NCBI GenBank assembly: GCA_035610835.1
Contig: CM069446.1
Coordinates: 47,469,625-47,533,624 of the forward strand
Source: Ophiura sarsii
Lineage: Eukaryota; Echinodermata; Ophiuroidea; Amphilepidida; Ophiuridae
Length of the DNA: 64,000 nucleotides
Reading direction: 5' to 3'
The notes under the pieces are model-generated. The model ran no database searches. It worked only from the letters and a program-made list of their open reading frames with translations, and was not told the origin of the DNA. Both the position numbers and the translations under genes were made by a program. Shown one piece after another: positions 37,986 through 50,040 of the stretch (its first letter is position 1; the number at the start of each line of letters is the position of its first letter).

Positions 37986-40900
37986 TAATAAAGAGACTTG
38001 AATACATTACGGTTGCTTTACAATAAAAATCCCAAAGCATAAATGGATAACGTATAGGATGTCGTAATAGAAACTTATGACAATTATGGAATCATGAAAC
38101 ACAAGTGTCTTTGTAAATTGTGTATATGTGACGCTTAACAAGCAAACACGGATATCGAATAACAAATCGTAAAGTTCCTTAAAAAACAAAGATGGCGGTA
38201 TCCTCTATACGCAATTCTCGAAAATGTGTTTAACTTAAACACGTCTAGCTCACTGAGAAATATCTAACTTTAAACATGGGGGTAGTTTAACGCTCAGTTT
38301 AACTATATTATAATAAACTAGTGAACTGATTGTACAACTTGAATGTTTAACTCAACCATGCCCGGTGCAAGCTGACGTGCAGATCATGTAGTCTTACAAA
38401 TACAAGTGCATTTGAGGAATTCAGTCGATATATATCCTAACCCATGTAAGGCCACAATAAATATCTACACAGTGAACGCACGATCCCTCTGGGGACGTGA
38501 TTTACTGAGTTTAAAATCGGGCTTTGTTAAACACGTCGCTTAACAAATATTGACGATGACTTAAATTCATTTGATGTCCTGACTGGAGATTTATTGACTA
38601 TACGACGTGAACGCAGTGTCACAAGTATATTGTTGTCATTAGCCTAAGTTTGACAAAAATTGCTCCGCATAGAAAGAAGTAAACAAAAGTTATGGGTTTG
38701 TTTGTTAATTACTACCTTCCTTTTTTTAAAACTTATATTTGTCATAAAAATATGCAATAAAGTTTTGAAGATCGTTTAAAGATCATGCGATGAAATCATT
38801 GGAAGACTTTCTTAGACTTATGGGGCACTAGCAGGTATCATATTGTTATTGAGACTCAAGCCACTTATTCGTTCTATGTTGATAGATTATTACATCATTA
38901 TCTGAATGTACTATAATAATTTATAACGCATTTCCCGATCATTTTACTGGCATTTTTGAACAATTGAATCTATCATATCTGACAGTGATTGAATAAACTT
39001 GGTGATCAGAACAAATAGGTTCGATTTGTGAAAAGTATTAGATCGAATATCGATCGAGATATTAAATAATGTTCTGAGGCCCCTTTTCGTTGTTAGATGC
39101 AGGGCGCATGGATATACCATTATACTTCATCGCAATTCGGAGATGAGACATGGTGAACATAGCAGTAGCGAGGTCTGACTTGCGTCATACTGGGCGTGAT
39201 TTACCACGAGTTTAGCCATATAAACGAAAATACCGGTTGGAGAGGGACAGTCGATGTGTATTTCGCAAAACGTCATACTTATCATCTATGTTGCTCGGAA
39301 TAGACCGCAATCTTAGAAAATAATGATATCGAACACTGACCCTAATTCTCCTAATACTATTTGCGCTTATGGTTGCCTAAATGTTACCATTCAAACTATC
39401 CTCCCTTTTCCCCACCTGCCGATGTTGTGAACACTTTGGCAAAGAAAGTTTTCGAATAACATTAAGCTGCCGGCATATTATAGGTAAAATTCACGGTAAT
39501 TCAAGACCATAATCCACACGTATAGTCAAGAATAAAAACAGATTGATCAGACTAACAGGTGCATTTTATTTTAAAAATAACCACGACATGTTTGAAAAAT
39601 AAAGGCTCCATAAACATCCATCAATCTGTTGTCAACCTTATTGTCAACCGCTGTGAAGGTTTATATTTATCGCAATAAAACGCCACGCCGTTAACGCAAT
39701 AGCTTACGTTGTAAATAGTTATTTTTAAGTTACTGGGGCCGCAGGGTCGTCAACGGTGACGGCCACTACGAATATATGACAGACGATTAAATTTCGAAAT
39801 TTGATGCGGGGTTTATTAACCCTTGGTTGCCAAAGACAGGTGTGACAGCTAAGCCCTTGTTTTACCTGTTACTGAACGATTTGAATGTGTTATATAAAAG
39901 CCAATCATGATATATGTGCATGTTATCAATCATTCAGATGATATACCTTTTAAGACTTACACTTTGATTACTACGTGTCTAATATAAGTCACCTATTTGA
40001 TGGCCAGACCGTTAGACACGGAGCTGTACGAAGGTTGAGTTCAGTCTAGTCTTTGATGTTGTCTTCCAGGTTGCACATGGACACCCTCTTGACCAGCCAC
40101 CTTACCTTCTAGGATCAACATTCTCAAATCACCCAGCCCGTACTTTTTTAAGATGTCCAAAGTAGCAGAGATTTCAACGGCGGTCAATAACTATGGTGAT
40201 TTTATCTTTAAAAATAATCTGTAAATCCTGAAATGATGACATGATCCATTTGATATGATGTGGATGACTAGTTTAATCACCCCACCCTCACTCTACCCGA
40301 CACTTTTCATTCATAAAACACATCTACGTCGCTCACTGCTATAAAGGTTTTATTCAAAATACATCTCGACTATTCAATTGTTAATCTGTGCCATCGTTGT
40401 CGCAATTTAACGTATCACAATGGACATAACATAAAAACCTGAGTATTTATCGGACCGAGTAGTGGATTGCTATTGGCGACCCATTCCCTAACATATACAG
40501 TGTATACACACACTCGCGGCATATTGTTCCAAATTTAGTTTTATTTAAACACGACTATGACGTACATGTATATGTATAGCAATATTTTATTTTGTCAAGT
40601 CGTATGAATCAGGTAGAATTGGGACGAATTGAAAATGTTATACAAGGGTTTGCCGTGTCGTTATTTGAGTACAAAAGATCGTATCTGTATATTTTGTATT
40701 TTGCAAGGTAGCCGTGATGTGCTTAGACCTCTAGTTTTCTATCACAATTGTTTTGTAATTTCTTATTAATAAAAGCCTTTTTAAATGGCGACATAAAAAT
40801 AATAATAATAACAATAATAATATTGGTCTAAATGTTATTGTCAACGCAGCCAACCGGCTGAATTGTCACAACATTACAAATTAAATACATTATTTTAAAC

Positions 40901-42454
40901 AATGCAACGTCCAGGCAGCAGCTAAATCAGCGCTAAGTTGCGACATAAAGCAACATGAACAAACATACATAACCCCTATTATAGTAGCCCCTTAATATGC
41001 AATGTAGACTAAGTCTCTTGCCAGTATATTATACCTTCTTTTCCAAATCCTAAATAATCAAACAAAATCTCATTTTGCCATAAAGTAAGTTACGGTTTTT
41101 GTGTGTACTATTATGATGTTGTATATTATTGTATTTATAAGTTTTGAAAATAAAAATTGCTTCCCTTTCCCTGGTTCATATTGGCATCGACGGTGGAAGT
41201 ACGACGACATCTGAATCACATGACCAAACGCCAACGGCAACAAATGTTGTATGTTATAGTCCGACAGTGAGGTAGGTTTCTCATCAATCCATATACATGT
41301 ATATGGTCAATGTCTGACAGATGACAGATGCGTCAAACCCACCGCTATTTCACTCGGTAATGTCAAATTCCGGTTACTAATCCGAAGACTTAATGGATCT
41401 TTATGCCTTGATTTCAAAGGTAGCTGGAATAATTTTTGTGATTTCAACATAATAATTTGCTTAAGTGTCTGGTGCTACGTCGGTGTGGCGCTTTCCTTAC
41501 CTTAACGCAAGTTCCCGTGTACCTCCGCAGAAGATGCATGGAAAGGACAACATCTCAATCCAATCAAAACTGTCAATCGTTGTGCGCATAATACAATGAC
41601 GTAAGTGCTCAGTAGCATTCTACCGTTGTCACGTGGCTATATTTGCCGTGAATGCGTATCGATTCGTTTTCGTCACCTCGTTTGAATTCATAAATACCTG
41701 CAGATCATCCGCTTGACGAGCAGCATCATTGTCTGCAGTTCGATGTAGGATTCCCCGACCCTGCACACGCGCATCTGCGATCGTAACCAACATCAAATCA
41801 GATGCTCTCTAAATGTAGTTACCCTCGCCTATGTAGTGACGTTATTGTGTATACTCGTGACAGAGTTCGTCTTTGATCACGTGTATGTACACCCCCAATA
41901 CACCCCATCAAAAAAAACCATTGTTTCCAAAGGTGGATATGTTTAACAAAATGTGGACCTTATTTAAAAGAAAAACATAACAAAAATCATATTGGGCAGC
42001 ATTATCGAACTTAAACGTGGTTTTAAGCTAAACACGCGTTTAACTTTGACTTTAAACATAGAAAATGTGTTTAATTTAAACACGCTTGTAACTCACTGAA
42101 AATTGTCTAACTTTAAACATGGGTATTGGGGTAGTTAACTTCACGTTTAAAACTAAACTTCTGCATCATCAAGTGTATGTCGTGATTTTCCATCGTGATA
42201 CCATGGTTTAAACGGAATACAGATTTTTCTAATGATGGCCCTTAATCTAAAGACAAATAATTAGTTAAATACATTAATTAGTTAAATACATTAATTAGTT
42301 AAAGGGACACGAAGAGATGTGCCGGAGGCTGCGCCCTCAATTTTGATAAATGCTGAGATTTGTACATTTTTACAATTGTATTACAATTTACACCTGTAAA
42401 GATAAAAAAATCAGCCCTCTTTGTACAACAAAACGTCAATCAAATATTCTGACC
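37986..42454 (+). repeat. Repeated sequence X, copy X3
   Basis: Collinear with X2 and, from GAATACATTACGGTTGC, with X4 (46386) and X5 (53940). Compared with X2 it has an extra ~150 bp (38588-38735, including ACGACGTGAACGCAGTGTCA), the unit that is further duplicated in X4. The CRE/E-box/TATA cluster is at 41597-41644. No gene. Confidence 0.75.
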
Positions 42455-43080
42455 TTTTTCAGTTACAACCCCAAATATACCTGAATATGTTATTGTTGAT
42501 TGCTTTTATGGCATATTTCAGAACATATAACGAAGTCGCGTTATACAAAATGTGTCATATACACAAGGTTTTTATTATAGCTAACTTCTCGTAGTATAAT
42601 ATGTAAGTTTTCTTGCTTTTATGTTTATTTTGGGTTTCCAACGAAGATCTTCAGCTACTTGTTTTTCTTTGCTAAATACACTCCTAGACATTTCACCGGA
42701 TAGTTTGTCCCTTTGATTTCTTTGTTTAAATTTACAGGCATTGTTTTACCTAACCACATACCTTCACTTTTGCTTAGATTCATAATTACACCCGAGGCAT
42801 TACTGTTTTTTTATTGTATTTATAGCAGTCGTATCAGAAGGAATATCATTGCAAATATTGTAGTATCATCGGCTAATTGTGTAATTTTAACTTTTAGATT
42901 AAGTTTATTTCGATGTTCATCTAATTTAATCAAAAATATGCACGCGTATAATATGTTCTTTTATTTTCGCATTTTAATCGATACAAAAAAATGGATGACA
43001 CATCAAATAACGACATTTGGCCTTGGGGCAAGGTATTGTAAAATATATCGGATTGTTAAACTATGGAAACTTAGTTGAGT
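42455..43080 (-). pseudogene. L1/Tx1-like LINE fragment, block B copy
   Basis: Paralogous to 25833-26353 joined directly to 31119-31240, so it shows the LINE before Y1 inserted. Minus-strand features include the NLSKSEGMW region (about 42755-42785) and a decayed ADD region near 42870, where the block A copy reads LADD. Frameshifts throughout. The C-terminal half present in block A is missing here. Confidence 0.65.
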
Positions 43081-43927
43081 ATGTCCAATTCAACCTTCTT
43101 ATAAACTTGATACTTTCTGCTACCGGCTTCCTGGGCATAACGGGAGCCTATTTGTTCACAGTTATGTTAAACTTTAGTTTGAAAACTTGTTTATTTCTGC
43201 CACCGGCTTCATGGGCTTAACTGGAGTCTATTTTACTCATGTCAAGAAAGCACTGGGTTGTCTACAGGTTATAATTACCAAAGAAAGAATTAAAAATATT
43301 AATAATCTAAATTAACCTGTATATTTTCTGCCAGTCACCACATTACAATAAACAGAACAAAACGCAATGGTATAACGTTGAGCGTGAATCCGCCTACATA
43401 CCAGAAGTATATTTAATATTTGTCATAAATAAGACAAATCCTCATTCCTGTCAAAAAGAAGTTGATAGATGCACATTTTATTTTTATTTTTAAATGTATT
43501 TCATGACATTTGTATAATTACATAAAAACCAGACATTGTAGGTCACTCTATTCAAATGTGTCTATAAAATACTAGTTCGTAATGACACATATTTGCACAT
43601 TTTTAAATGTACATCAATTGTTGTCCACAGATAATAATTGTAAAATTCATTGATTGACATCAAAATTAGACAAATGTAATCGAAGTAATGGACGATTAAT
43701 TTTAACCATGAGGTCGGATATGGCAAACCTAAAACCTCCCAGTTGTCACCTGAACAGGTTATTAACTGACAAATATTTTTCACAACGCAATGGTATTCGT
43801 AATAAGAATTCGTAAGCCTACTAGACAAGTGTTTACCTGGGCGCTTAAGAGCAAATTTATCCCAATTCTTCTCCGGATTAGAAATCAAAGGGGAACCTAA
43901 CTTTACATACGACGCTAACACTGTTTA

Positions 43928-44205
43928 TTAACCCTAACCCACCCGGTGGATTTTCCAACGATTTTTTTTTCAAGCGAAAAAAGCACACACAACAAGAGGT
44001 GCCACGCCCCGGGGTTTGAACCCACGACCTCTCGGTTGGCGGGCGGACACTCTACCAACTGCGCCACGGGGGAAGCTGTGCTGGGCGAGTGTATTCGCCC
44101 AGCTATATAGCCCGGGGCCATTATTTTAGACAAAAACCTCAGCGCCAGGTGGAACTAGGATGCTGGGAAATGGGATTTCATGGGATCTGGGGCTGTAAGG
44201 GTTAA
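43928..44205 (-). mobile_element. TTAA element with tRNA-like body, copy 1
   Basis: Bounded by TTAACCCTAACCC at the left and AGGGTTAA at the right, with TTAA at both tips; the block A site has a single TTAA (32117-32120). On the minus strand 44001-44073 is tRNA-like, with A-box GTGGCGCAGTTGGTAGAG and B-box GGGTTCAAACCCC correctly spaced. The element therefore looks like a MITE that carries a pol III-type internal promoter, or a tRNA SINE that gained TTAA-type ends. It is 98% or so identical to the second copy by eye. Confidence 0.8.
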
Positions 44206-44262
44206 TCAGGGTAAAATTAGAGAAAAAAAGTGAAAATTAAAAAGAAGAAAAAAAATCGTACG

Positions 44263-44541
44263 TTAACCCTAACCCACCCGGTGGACTTTCCAACGAAATT
44301 TTTTTTCAAGCGAAAAAAGCACACACAACAAGAGGTGCCACGCCCCGGGGTTTGAACCCACGACCTCTCGGTTGGCGGGCGGACACTATACCAACTGCGC
44401 CACGGGGGAAGCTGTGCTGGGCGAGTGTATTCGCCCAGCTATATAGCCCGGGGCCATTATTTCAGACAAAAACCTCAGCGCCAGGTGGAACCAGGATGCT
44501 GGGAAATGGGATTTCATGGGATCTGGGGCTGTAAGGGTTAA
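44263..44541 (-). mobile_element. TTAA element with tRNA-like body, copy 2
   Basis: Direct repeat of 43928-44205, differing at a handful of positions. It is separated from it by a 57 bp purine-rich linker (44206-44262) that is absent from block A. Its right TTAA tip joins AACAAAGCCGG exactly as in the block A empty site. The tRNA-like part is at 44336-44408 on the minus strand. Confidence 0.8.
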
Positions 44542-45476
44542 CAAAGCCGGCACGGTTGCGGTTGTAGAAAGTTGTTCAATGCTCTGGCCTGCGATATAGT
44601 CTGACGATCTCTATAACAATCGTTGCCCTGATTGACTGCTTTTTATTTGTTCGCCGGGTGTTGGGGGCATTTTGAGATAGACCAGACTTATCACAGGCAG
44701 ATATAATTATTATTAAAAAGTAATCACGAAACAAAAAACTCTCGAAAATGCGTTAATAACAGTCAATACGATGTAAAAGAGCTGAAGAATTCCGAAAGGC
44801 AATCAAAAGGTTGTCAACCAATTAATCTGATGAAAACCAAAGTCAAAGAAAGGCTGAAAACCAATTCTTGTCTGGAGCTCGAATAACACTGTTGATTAAC
44901 AAAGCCGGGACGGCGGATCTCGAAACCCAACCTCTCTCCATGTATTTAGCGGAGGTTATTAATATATTTTTAAAATAATTTTGACATACGAGGCTAACAC
45001 TGTTTATTATTAAACATAACCGGGACGCAAAACCCAACCCCTCTCTGTGGAATTAGCGGCAGAGGTTATAAATAAAAGTTGTCAAATGTATATTGTTCTC
45101 TGAAAAGTAAATATGAAATGAACAACAAGAATGACGATTTGACTCTGGTGGTCAAAAGGTGTGTACCAAACTGCTAATACCCGTCACGTATTATTTCACT
45201 TAGTGTGACCAAAGGACCACAATCCACCGACCACTTGTTATAAGGGTGGGAGGGTGGGGAATTTGTAATGAACGTTCTGGTATGAACGCAGAAAACGATA
45301 TAACCGGCGAATGAGGAACAGGAAAGAGGGGGCTGTGCTGAGCCAAATACGCGCGGCTAAACAACAAAGCGAAATTCGCGGGTGGGCGAATACCAACCTA
45401 TGATTGGTTTAAGAAAAATCCTAACAAAGGTCGTCTGTAAAGCCATGAAAAAAGCACTGGCAATCCTGGTGCATGA

Positions 45477-45545
45477 GCTGGGAATTGAACCCGTGGTCGC
45501 CGATTACAATCAATATGGTCCTGCATAGCAAGCCACAGCGGTTGT
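45477..45545 (-). pseudogene. tRNA-like sequence in Z (block B)
   Basis: Block B counterpart of 33245-33312, keeping the B-box-like GGGTTCAATTCCCAGC but with small deletions in the 5' half. Not expected to make a functional tRNA. Confidence 0.3.
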
Positions 45546-45877
45546 AGTTGTGTAATGATGGTAACGTGAAGAAGATGAATTCCATGTTGTTATTATTTGT
45601 AACCAATATAACACTTTACGTAATAGATACATCTCAACTAAGTACACCCAACGCATGAGCAATTCAACCAACTCATGAGTTCTCCAAAAAGCACTGATTT
45701 TAAAAACCTTGCTCAATTTGTATTTACTGCAATGAAGATAAGAGACGATATTGAATGTAATTGATTATGTTTTGTATTGATTGCATCCTTTGATGATAAC
45801 ACAACAAAGTAAAGATTGTTTATTATGTATGCGTATTTAAAGTTGTGTACCATGTAGTACGAAGGGCCAGAGGCCTA

Positions 45878-46376
45878 TATACAATAAATAAAATGAATGA
45901 GTGAGAAAAGTGTTATCGCCGTATACATTGTTTATATCAATAACATGTTTCATCGTTAAAAGTGTGCTTTCCATGTGATATGTGTATGTGCTCATCGCAC
46001 AAACATCATTTGTTATGTTGTAATAATCCTTATTTTGAAGAGAAAAAAAATATTGGTTAAAAGTATTAACCAAATAACATGAAACCACCCATCCGACCGG
46101 CAATCGCTGCGAGTCGAAGGATAGCCAGGTATCGCTAAAATACAAGCGCATTTGATTTGTTTTAACTACCGTGTTTTATCTGGGCCACGTACGAGTATAA
46201 TAGTATATCATATACCTGCATCAATTTACCCTACCCGAGGAACGATATTTACATAGTTTAAAAAACGTGTTTTGTTAAACATGTAGTTTAAAGATAAACT
46301 TGCGTTTAACTTAATCCTGGGTTTAGTTAACGACAGTTTTAAGCTATAACCGTGTTTAGTATGAGAATACGGCCCA
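45878..46376 (+). repeat. Segment W, block B copy
   Basis: Collinear with 37497-37985, ending in a GTTTAA-rich module with AGTATGAGAATACGGCCC. No gene. Confidence 0.65.
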
Positions 46377-46939
46377 TAATAAAGAGACCTTGAATACATT
46401 ACGGTTGCTTTACAATAAAAATTCTAAAGCATAAATGGATAACGTATAGGATGTCGTAATAGAAACTTATAACAATTATGGAATCATGAAACACAAGCGT
46501 CTTTGTAAATTGTGTATATGTTACGCTTAACAAGCAAACACGGATATCGAATAACAAATCGTCTAGTTCCTTAAAAAACAGAGAGGGCGGTATCCTCTAA
46601 ACGCAATTCTCGAAAATGTGATTTACTTAAACACGTCTAACTCACTGAGAAATGTCTAACTTTAAACATGGGTATGGAGTGCAAGCCCGGTGCAAGCTGA
46701 CGTGCAGATCATGTAGTCTTACAAATACAAGGGCATTTGAGGAATTCAGTCGATATCTATTCTAACCCATGTGAGTCCACAATAAATTAAATTATTTTAC
46801 ACAGTGAACGCACGATTCCTCTGGGGACGTGATTTACGGAGTTTAAAATCGGACTTTGTTAAACCTGTGGTTAAACACGTCGTTTGACAAAAATTGACGA
46901 TGACTTAAATTCGTCTGATGTCCTGACTGGAGATTTATT

Positions 46940-47095
46940 AACTATATACGACGTGAACGCAGTGTCACAATTATATTGTTGTCATATAGTCTAAGTTTGA
47001 CAAAAATTGACTGTATTTATTGACTATACGACGTGAACGCAGTGTCACAATTATATTGTTGTCATTAGTCTAAGATTGACAAAAATTGCCCCGCA
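46940..47095 (+). repeat. 80 bp tandem duplication inside X4
   Basis: ACGACGTGAACGCAGTGTCA starts at 46948 and again at 47028, with the following ATTATATTGTTGTCAT and GACAAAAATTG also repeated. X3 has one copy and X2 has none, a stepwise series. Confidence 0.85.
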
Positions 47096-47245
47096 TATAA
47101 AGCAGTAAACACAAGTTATGAGTTTATTTGTCAGTTACAACCTTCCTTTTTTTATGCAATAAAGTTTTGAAGATCGTTTTAAAGATAATGCGATGAAATC
47201 ATTGGAAGACTTTCTTAGAATTATGGGACACTGGAAGGTAACATA

Positions 47246-47696
47246 TTGATATTGAGACTCAAGCAACGCATTGTCTTCAAACACTCTTTACTCATGTACA
47301 AAATACAACTTGGTAAAGCACCCGTATATCTTGCTGACTCTGTTCAAACATACACTCCTCGGCGTGCTCTTCGTTCGTCAGAGCAAGGTCTCTTAAATTT
47401 AAATCGTACAAAAATGCAGTGGGGCAACAGGGCCTTTGGGATTGCAGCGGCAATAATATGGAACAATTTACCTGCTGTCATCCGATTAAACAACAATATA
47501 AACAGTTTCAAAAAGGACTTAAAAACCCACTTATTTAAAGTGGCTTTTACTCAATAATCTGTTTGTGGTCATCTGATATGTTTTTGTGCTCTATTGAGTG
47601 TATAACTTGTTTGTAAATGCATAAGCGCCATGAGCGCCAATTATGGCGGATAACGGCGCTTTATAAGTTTTCATTATTATTATTATTATTATATTA
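47246..47696 (+). pseudogene. 5'-truncated LINE with ORF2 C-terminus
   Basis: The open frame 47246-47557 gives the C-terminal tail typical of CR1/L2/Rex-type LINEs: FKHSLLMYKIQLGKAPVYL, YTPRRALRSSEQGLL, then NRAFGIAAAIIWNNLP and SFKKDLKTHLF. It is followed by GGCGCTTTATAAG and a short ATT repeat, a common 3' end in this group. X3 at 38870 lacks it: GACTCAAGC is followed there directly by CACTTATTCGTTCTATG. Sequence before about 47267 belongs to X4, so the first codons of the frame are host sequence. The insert is about 430 bp with severe 5' truncation and no clear target duplication. Confidence 0.8.
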
Positions 47697-48816
47697 TTCA
47701 TTCTATGTTGATTGGTTATTACATCATTATCTGAGTGTATAATATGATGATTTATAACGCATTTCCCGATCTTTAACTGGCAATTGAATCTATCATATCT
47801 ATCTGCCAGTGATTGACTAAACTTGGTGATCAGAAAAATAAGGGTTGATTTGTGAAAAGCATTAGGTCAGTATGTAATCGTTGTTTAACCTCGATTGAAT
47901 ATCGACCAAGAAAAAATAAATAATGTCTGAGGTCCCTGCCTTTTCGTTGTTAGATGCAGTACGCATGGATATACCATTATACTTCATCGCTATTCGGAGA
48001 TGTGACATGGTAGATCCTAACAACAGTGAGGCATGGCTTGCTTCATACTGGGCGTGATTTACCACGAGTTTTAGCCATGTAAGCGGCACTAGTATCGGTT
48101 GGAAAGGGAGTGTCGATTTTTGCAAAACATCATACTAATCATCAATGTTGCTCGGAATAGACCGCAATCTTAGAGAATAATGATATCGAACAATGACCCT
48201 AATTCTCCTAATACTATTGCGCTTATGGTTGCCTAAATGATACCATTCAAGCTATCCTTCCTTTCCCCACCTGCCGATGTTGTGAACATATGGCAAAGAT
48301 AGTTTTCGAATAACATTTAAGCTACCGGCATATTATGGGTAGAACTCAACGTAGCCTATTCGAGACCATAATCTACACGTATAAGGAATGAATAACAAAC
48401 AGAGTTATCCAACAGGTGCATTTTATACAAAATAACCACAAAATGTTTGAAAAATAAAGGCTCCATAAACATCCATCAATCTATTGTCAACCTTATTGTC
48501 AACCGCTGTGAAGTTTATATTTATCGCAATAAAACGCCTTGCCGTTAACTCAATAGCTTACGCTGTAAATAGTTCTTTTAACATTACTGGAGCCGCAGCA
48601 GGGTTGTCAACGGTGACGGCCAAGCCACTACGAATATATGACAGACCATTAAATTTCAAAATTTGATGCTGGGTTTATTTACCCTTGGATGCCAAAGACA
48701 GGGGTGACAGGTAAGCCCCTGTTTTTCCTTATACTGAACGATTTAAATGTGTTATTTAAAAGCCAATCATTATATATATACCGTATGTTAATGTTATCAA
48801 TCATTCAGATGATATA

Positions 48817-49020
48817 CACAGCAAAAATGTTGAGAACATTTTACTCAACATTTTACTCAACGTTACGTTACTATGCAACAGTTTTAACAGTTGAGTAAAA
48901 AAATGCCCAATACCGTTGCCTAAAAGTGTTTATCAATAGTTTGGCAGTCAGACATGGGCTTTACCCAACAGATTGTTGAACGCAATTAAGCAACGTATTT
49001 TGCTCACAATTTTAGCCGTG
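48817..49020. mobile_element. ~204 bp insertion with imperfect TIRs in X4
   Basis: X3 reads GATATAC followed by CTTTTAAGAC; X4 has about 204 bp between. The ends CACAGCAAAAATGTTGAG and CTCACAATTTTAGCCGTG are imperfect inverted repeats. It contains repeated TTTTACTCAAC. Target duplication is not clear. Probably a MITE of unassigned type. Confidence 0.6.
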
Positions 49021-50040
49021 GACCTTTTAAGACTTACAATTTGATTACTACGTGTCTAATATAAGCCAGCTATTTGATGGCCAGACCGTTAGACACGGAG
49101 CTATATGGAGGCTGAGTTAAGTCCAGTCCTTGATGTTGTCGTCCCAGGTTGGTCATGGACGCCCTCTTGACCAGCCACCTTAATACCTTCTAGGATCAGA
49201 CATGAAATAACGACCTTCAATGTAACCTTCTTTTCCAAATCTTAAATAATCAAACAAAATCCACTAAATTTGCCAAAAAATCAGTTACAGTTTTGTTGTG
49301 TACTAAATCGATAATGTATACACGATGTTCCTCAGTTTAACCAACTTAATTGCTCCCCTGTCCCTGGATTATATCGGCATGGACGGTGGAATTACGACGA
49401 CGACTTCTGACTCTTATAAACAAATGCAAACGGCAATGATAAATGCTGCAGAGTTCAGACCGACAATGAGATGGGTTCTCATTGATCAATGTATGGTCAT
49501 TGTCCGACAAATGCGTGCAATTTTGAAGTCAAACCCACCGGTAATGTCAACTTCCGGTTACTAATCCGAAGCTTTAGTGGCTCTGTATGCCTTGATTTAA
49601 AAGGAAGCTGGAATGATTTTTTTTGATTTCAACATAAATATTTGCAATGAAAAATATTTAAGGTACGCTCGCCTATGCAGTGACGTCATTGTGTATACTC
49701 GTGGCAGAATTCGTCATTGATCACGTGTAGTGCATACCCACTCCTACACCCCACCCCCAACCCAACCCAACCCACCCAAATAACGCATGTGATCATACAG
49801 GCCTGTAACCAGGATTTTTATCTTTGGGCGTAATGTTGTCAAAAGTGTACTTTTCACGAAAATGGGGGCCTTATTAAAAATAAAAAAATAACAAAAACCA
49901 TGTGATTTTACCTTTATCAGGACCTTTTTAATATGAATTTTGAGATGAGGGCGAACGCTGCGAGTTATTTTAAAATATACTAAATTATGTCGTTTGGTCA
50001 GTGCAGAATGACTATACACATAGATTATTTACAGAATCAG

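Larger units (their letters stand above)
43081..45877 (+). repeat. Segment Z, block B copy
   Basis: Collinear with 31271-33656 except for the 43928-44541 insertion and small indels. Non-coding. Its intact Y2 target site at the right end is the key empty-site control. Confidence 0.75.
46377..50040 (+). repeat. Repeated sequence X, copy X4 (partial)
   Basis: Third consecutive X copy. It follows X3 closely to about 49200, has lost an internal stretch (including the CRE/E-box cluster), and finishes with sequence matching 19590-20060 of X1. It carries two private insertions (47267-47696 and 48817-49020) and a private local duplication at 46940-47095. No gene. Confidence 0.7.

Noticed and set aside
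42713..43078. 121-codon plus-strand frame
   Set aside because: It lies antisense to the LINE fragment, whose own reading is recognisable; the plus frame is a shadow and has no domain.
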